Positions 60,794 through 61,011 of a stretch of DNA of 61,011 nt are shown piece by piece. The notes beneath the pieces are model-generated. The model had not been told where the DNA came from. It did no database searches and saw nothing but the letters and a program-made list of their open reading frames with translations. Origin of the DNA: an uncultured bacterium (GTDB lineage: Bacteria > Hydrothermota > Tepidihabitantia > Tepidihabitantales > DTDR01); the NCBI GenBank assembly GCA_938040315.1, contig CALHQW010000023.1:1-61011 (forward strand), written 5' to 3'. Both the position numbers and the translations under genes were made by a program. Within the stretch, counting starts at the first letter, position 1. Every line of letters starts with the position of its first letter.

Positions 60794-61011
60794 ATTTCTC
60801 TTCCTTTTCTTCTTCTTTCTCTTCTTTTAAAAGGATTTCAATATTTGCCTTTTTTCTTAAATCAGCAATCAATTCTTTGTAAAGAACTTCTTCTTTCTCT
60901 TTTCTTAATTTTCTTTCAATCTTATCTTTTACTTCGTTAAATGGACGGTAATAGGCTTTTTTATGATCTTCCTTTTTTATAATTACAAAAGTGGTATCAT
61001 TAAGTTTTATC
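60794..61011 (-). CDS. Parvulin-type peptidyl-prolyl isomerase (SurA/PrsA-like), C-terminus only
   Basis: The last 71 codons of a gene that runs off the window edge. The sequence TTFVIIKKEDHKKAYYRPF followed by EVKDKIERKLRKEKEE is the characteristic end of a PpiC domain plus the C-terminal helix of SurA/PrsA-like periplasmic foldases; a highly acidic tail (EEKEEEKEEK) closes it. It lies 48 bases before the thioredoxin-fold gene and may share its transcript. Confidence 0.7.

Overview
The window is a low-GC (about 30 percent by eye), very gene-dense stretch of a diderm bacterial chromosome. Diderm status is supported by a TonB-dependent receptor, a Wza-like SLBB export protein, an LpxL-type acyltransferase and several predicted outer-membrane beta-barrels. 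The secreted proteins (a C25 gingipain-like peptidase and a thioredoxin-fold protein ending in a type IX/FlgD-like C-terminal domain) point to the FCB superphylum or a neighbouring candidate phylum. The mix resembles WOR-3/Stahlbacteria-type genomes, but this placement is an inference and no marker gene was compared.

Layout. 1-3.5 kb: truncated C25 peptidase and a PepSY-like protein. 3.7-3.9 kb: a strong promoter driving a structured, ORF-less RNA. 3.9-9.2 kb: rtcA, a lipoprotein, rpsO-pnp and an M16 peptidase. 9.2-16 kb: an OCD/mu-crystallin family enzyme, then envelope-sugar genes (GT4 glycosyltransferase, MFS transporter, polyprenyl-phosphate sugar transferase, SLBB export protein). 16-20.6 kb (minus): smc-ftsY, and efp on its own promoter. 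20.7-28.6 kb (plus): a long close-packed run rpmF-plsX-two envelope proteins-ndk-TPR lipoprotein-pyrK-pyrD-pyrF-pyrE. 28.6-30.6 kb: a small ORF, an XRE-type regulator behind an operator-like palindrome, and an outer-membrane protein. 30.7-37.9 kb: a PTPS-family enzyme and the S10-spc ribosomal operon from rpsJ to rpsH, where it stops; rplF, rpsE, secY and the rest are not here. 37.9-43 kb: CofE-like ligase, lipB, site-2 protease, fabD, a DUF2723 membrane protein and tRNA-Gln. 43-47 kb: a frameshifted class V aminotransferase, DUF58 and BatA-like genes. 47-53 kb: M20 peptidase, alr, tRNA-Val with a zinc-ribbon coiled-coil gene, acyltransferase, dut and a second GT4. 53-55.3 kb (minus): tRNA-Leu, a cobalamin riboswitch and a BtuB-like receptor. 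55.4-58.2 kb: a sorting-domain fragment, enoyl-CoA hydratase, thiolase, tsaE. 58.2-59 kb: a small accessory patch with an attC-like palindrome, an orphan gene and a nested inverted repeat. 59-61 kb (minus): thioredoxin-fold secreted protein and the C-terminus of a parvulin-type foldase.

Expression signals are unusually readable. Promoters of the form TTGACW/TTGATT/TTGAAA-16/17-TATAAT recur. In many units the start codon lies only 5-7 bases past the -10 box with no Shine-Dalgarno, predicting leaderless mRNAs, whereas internal genes and some first genes carry GGAGG. The best candidates for something new are the RNA at 3.75-3.91 kb, whose loop carries two CCTCCTT anti-Shine-Dalgarno motifs, and the leaderless promoter pattern. 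Next are the attC-like orphan cassette and the broken ribosomal operon with its hidden membrane micro-ORF.
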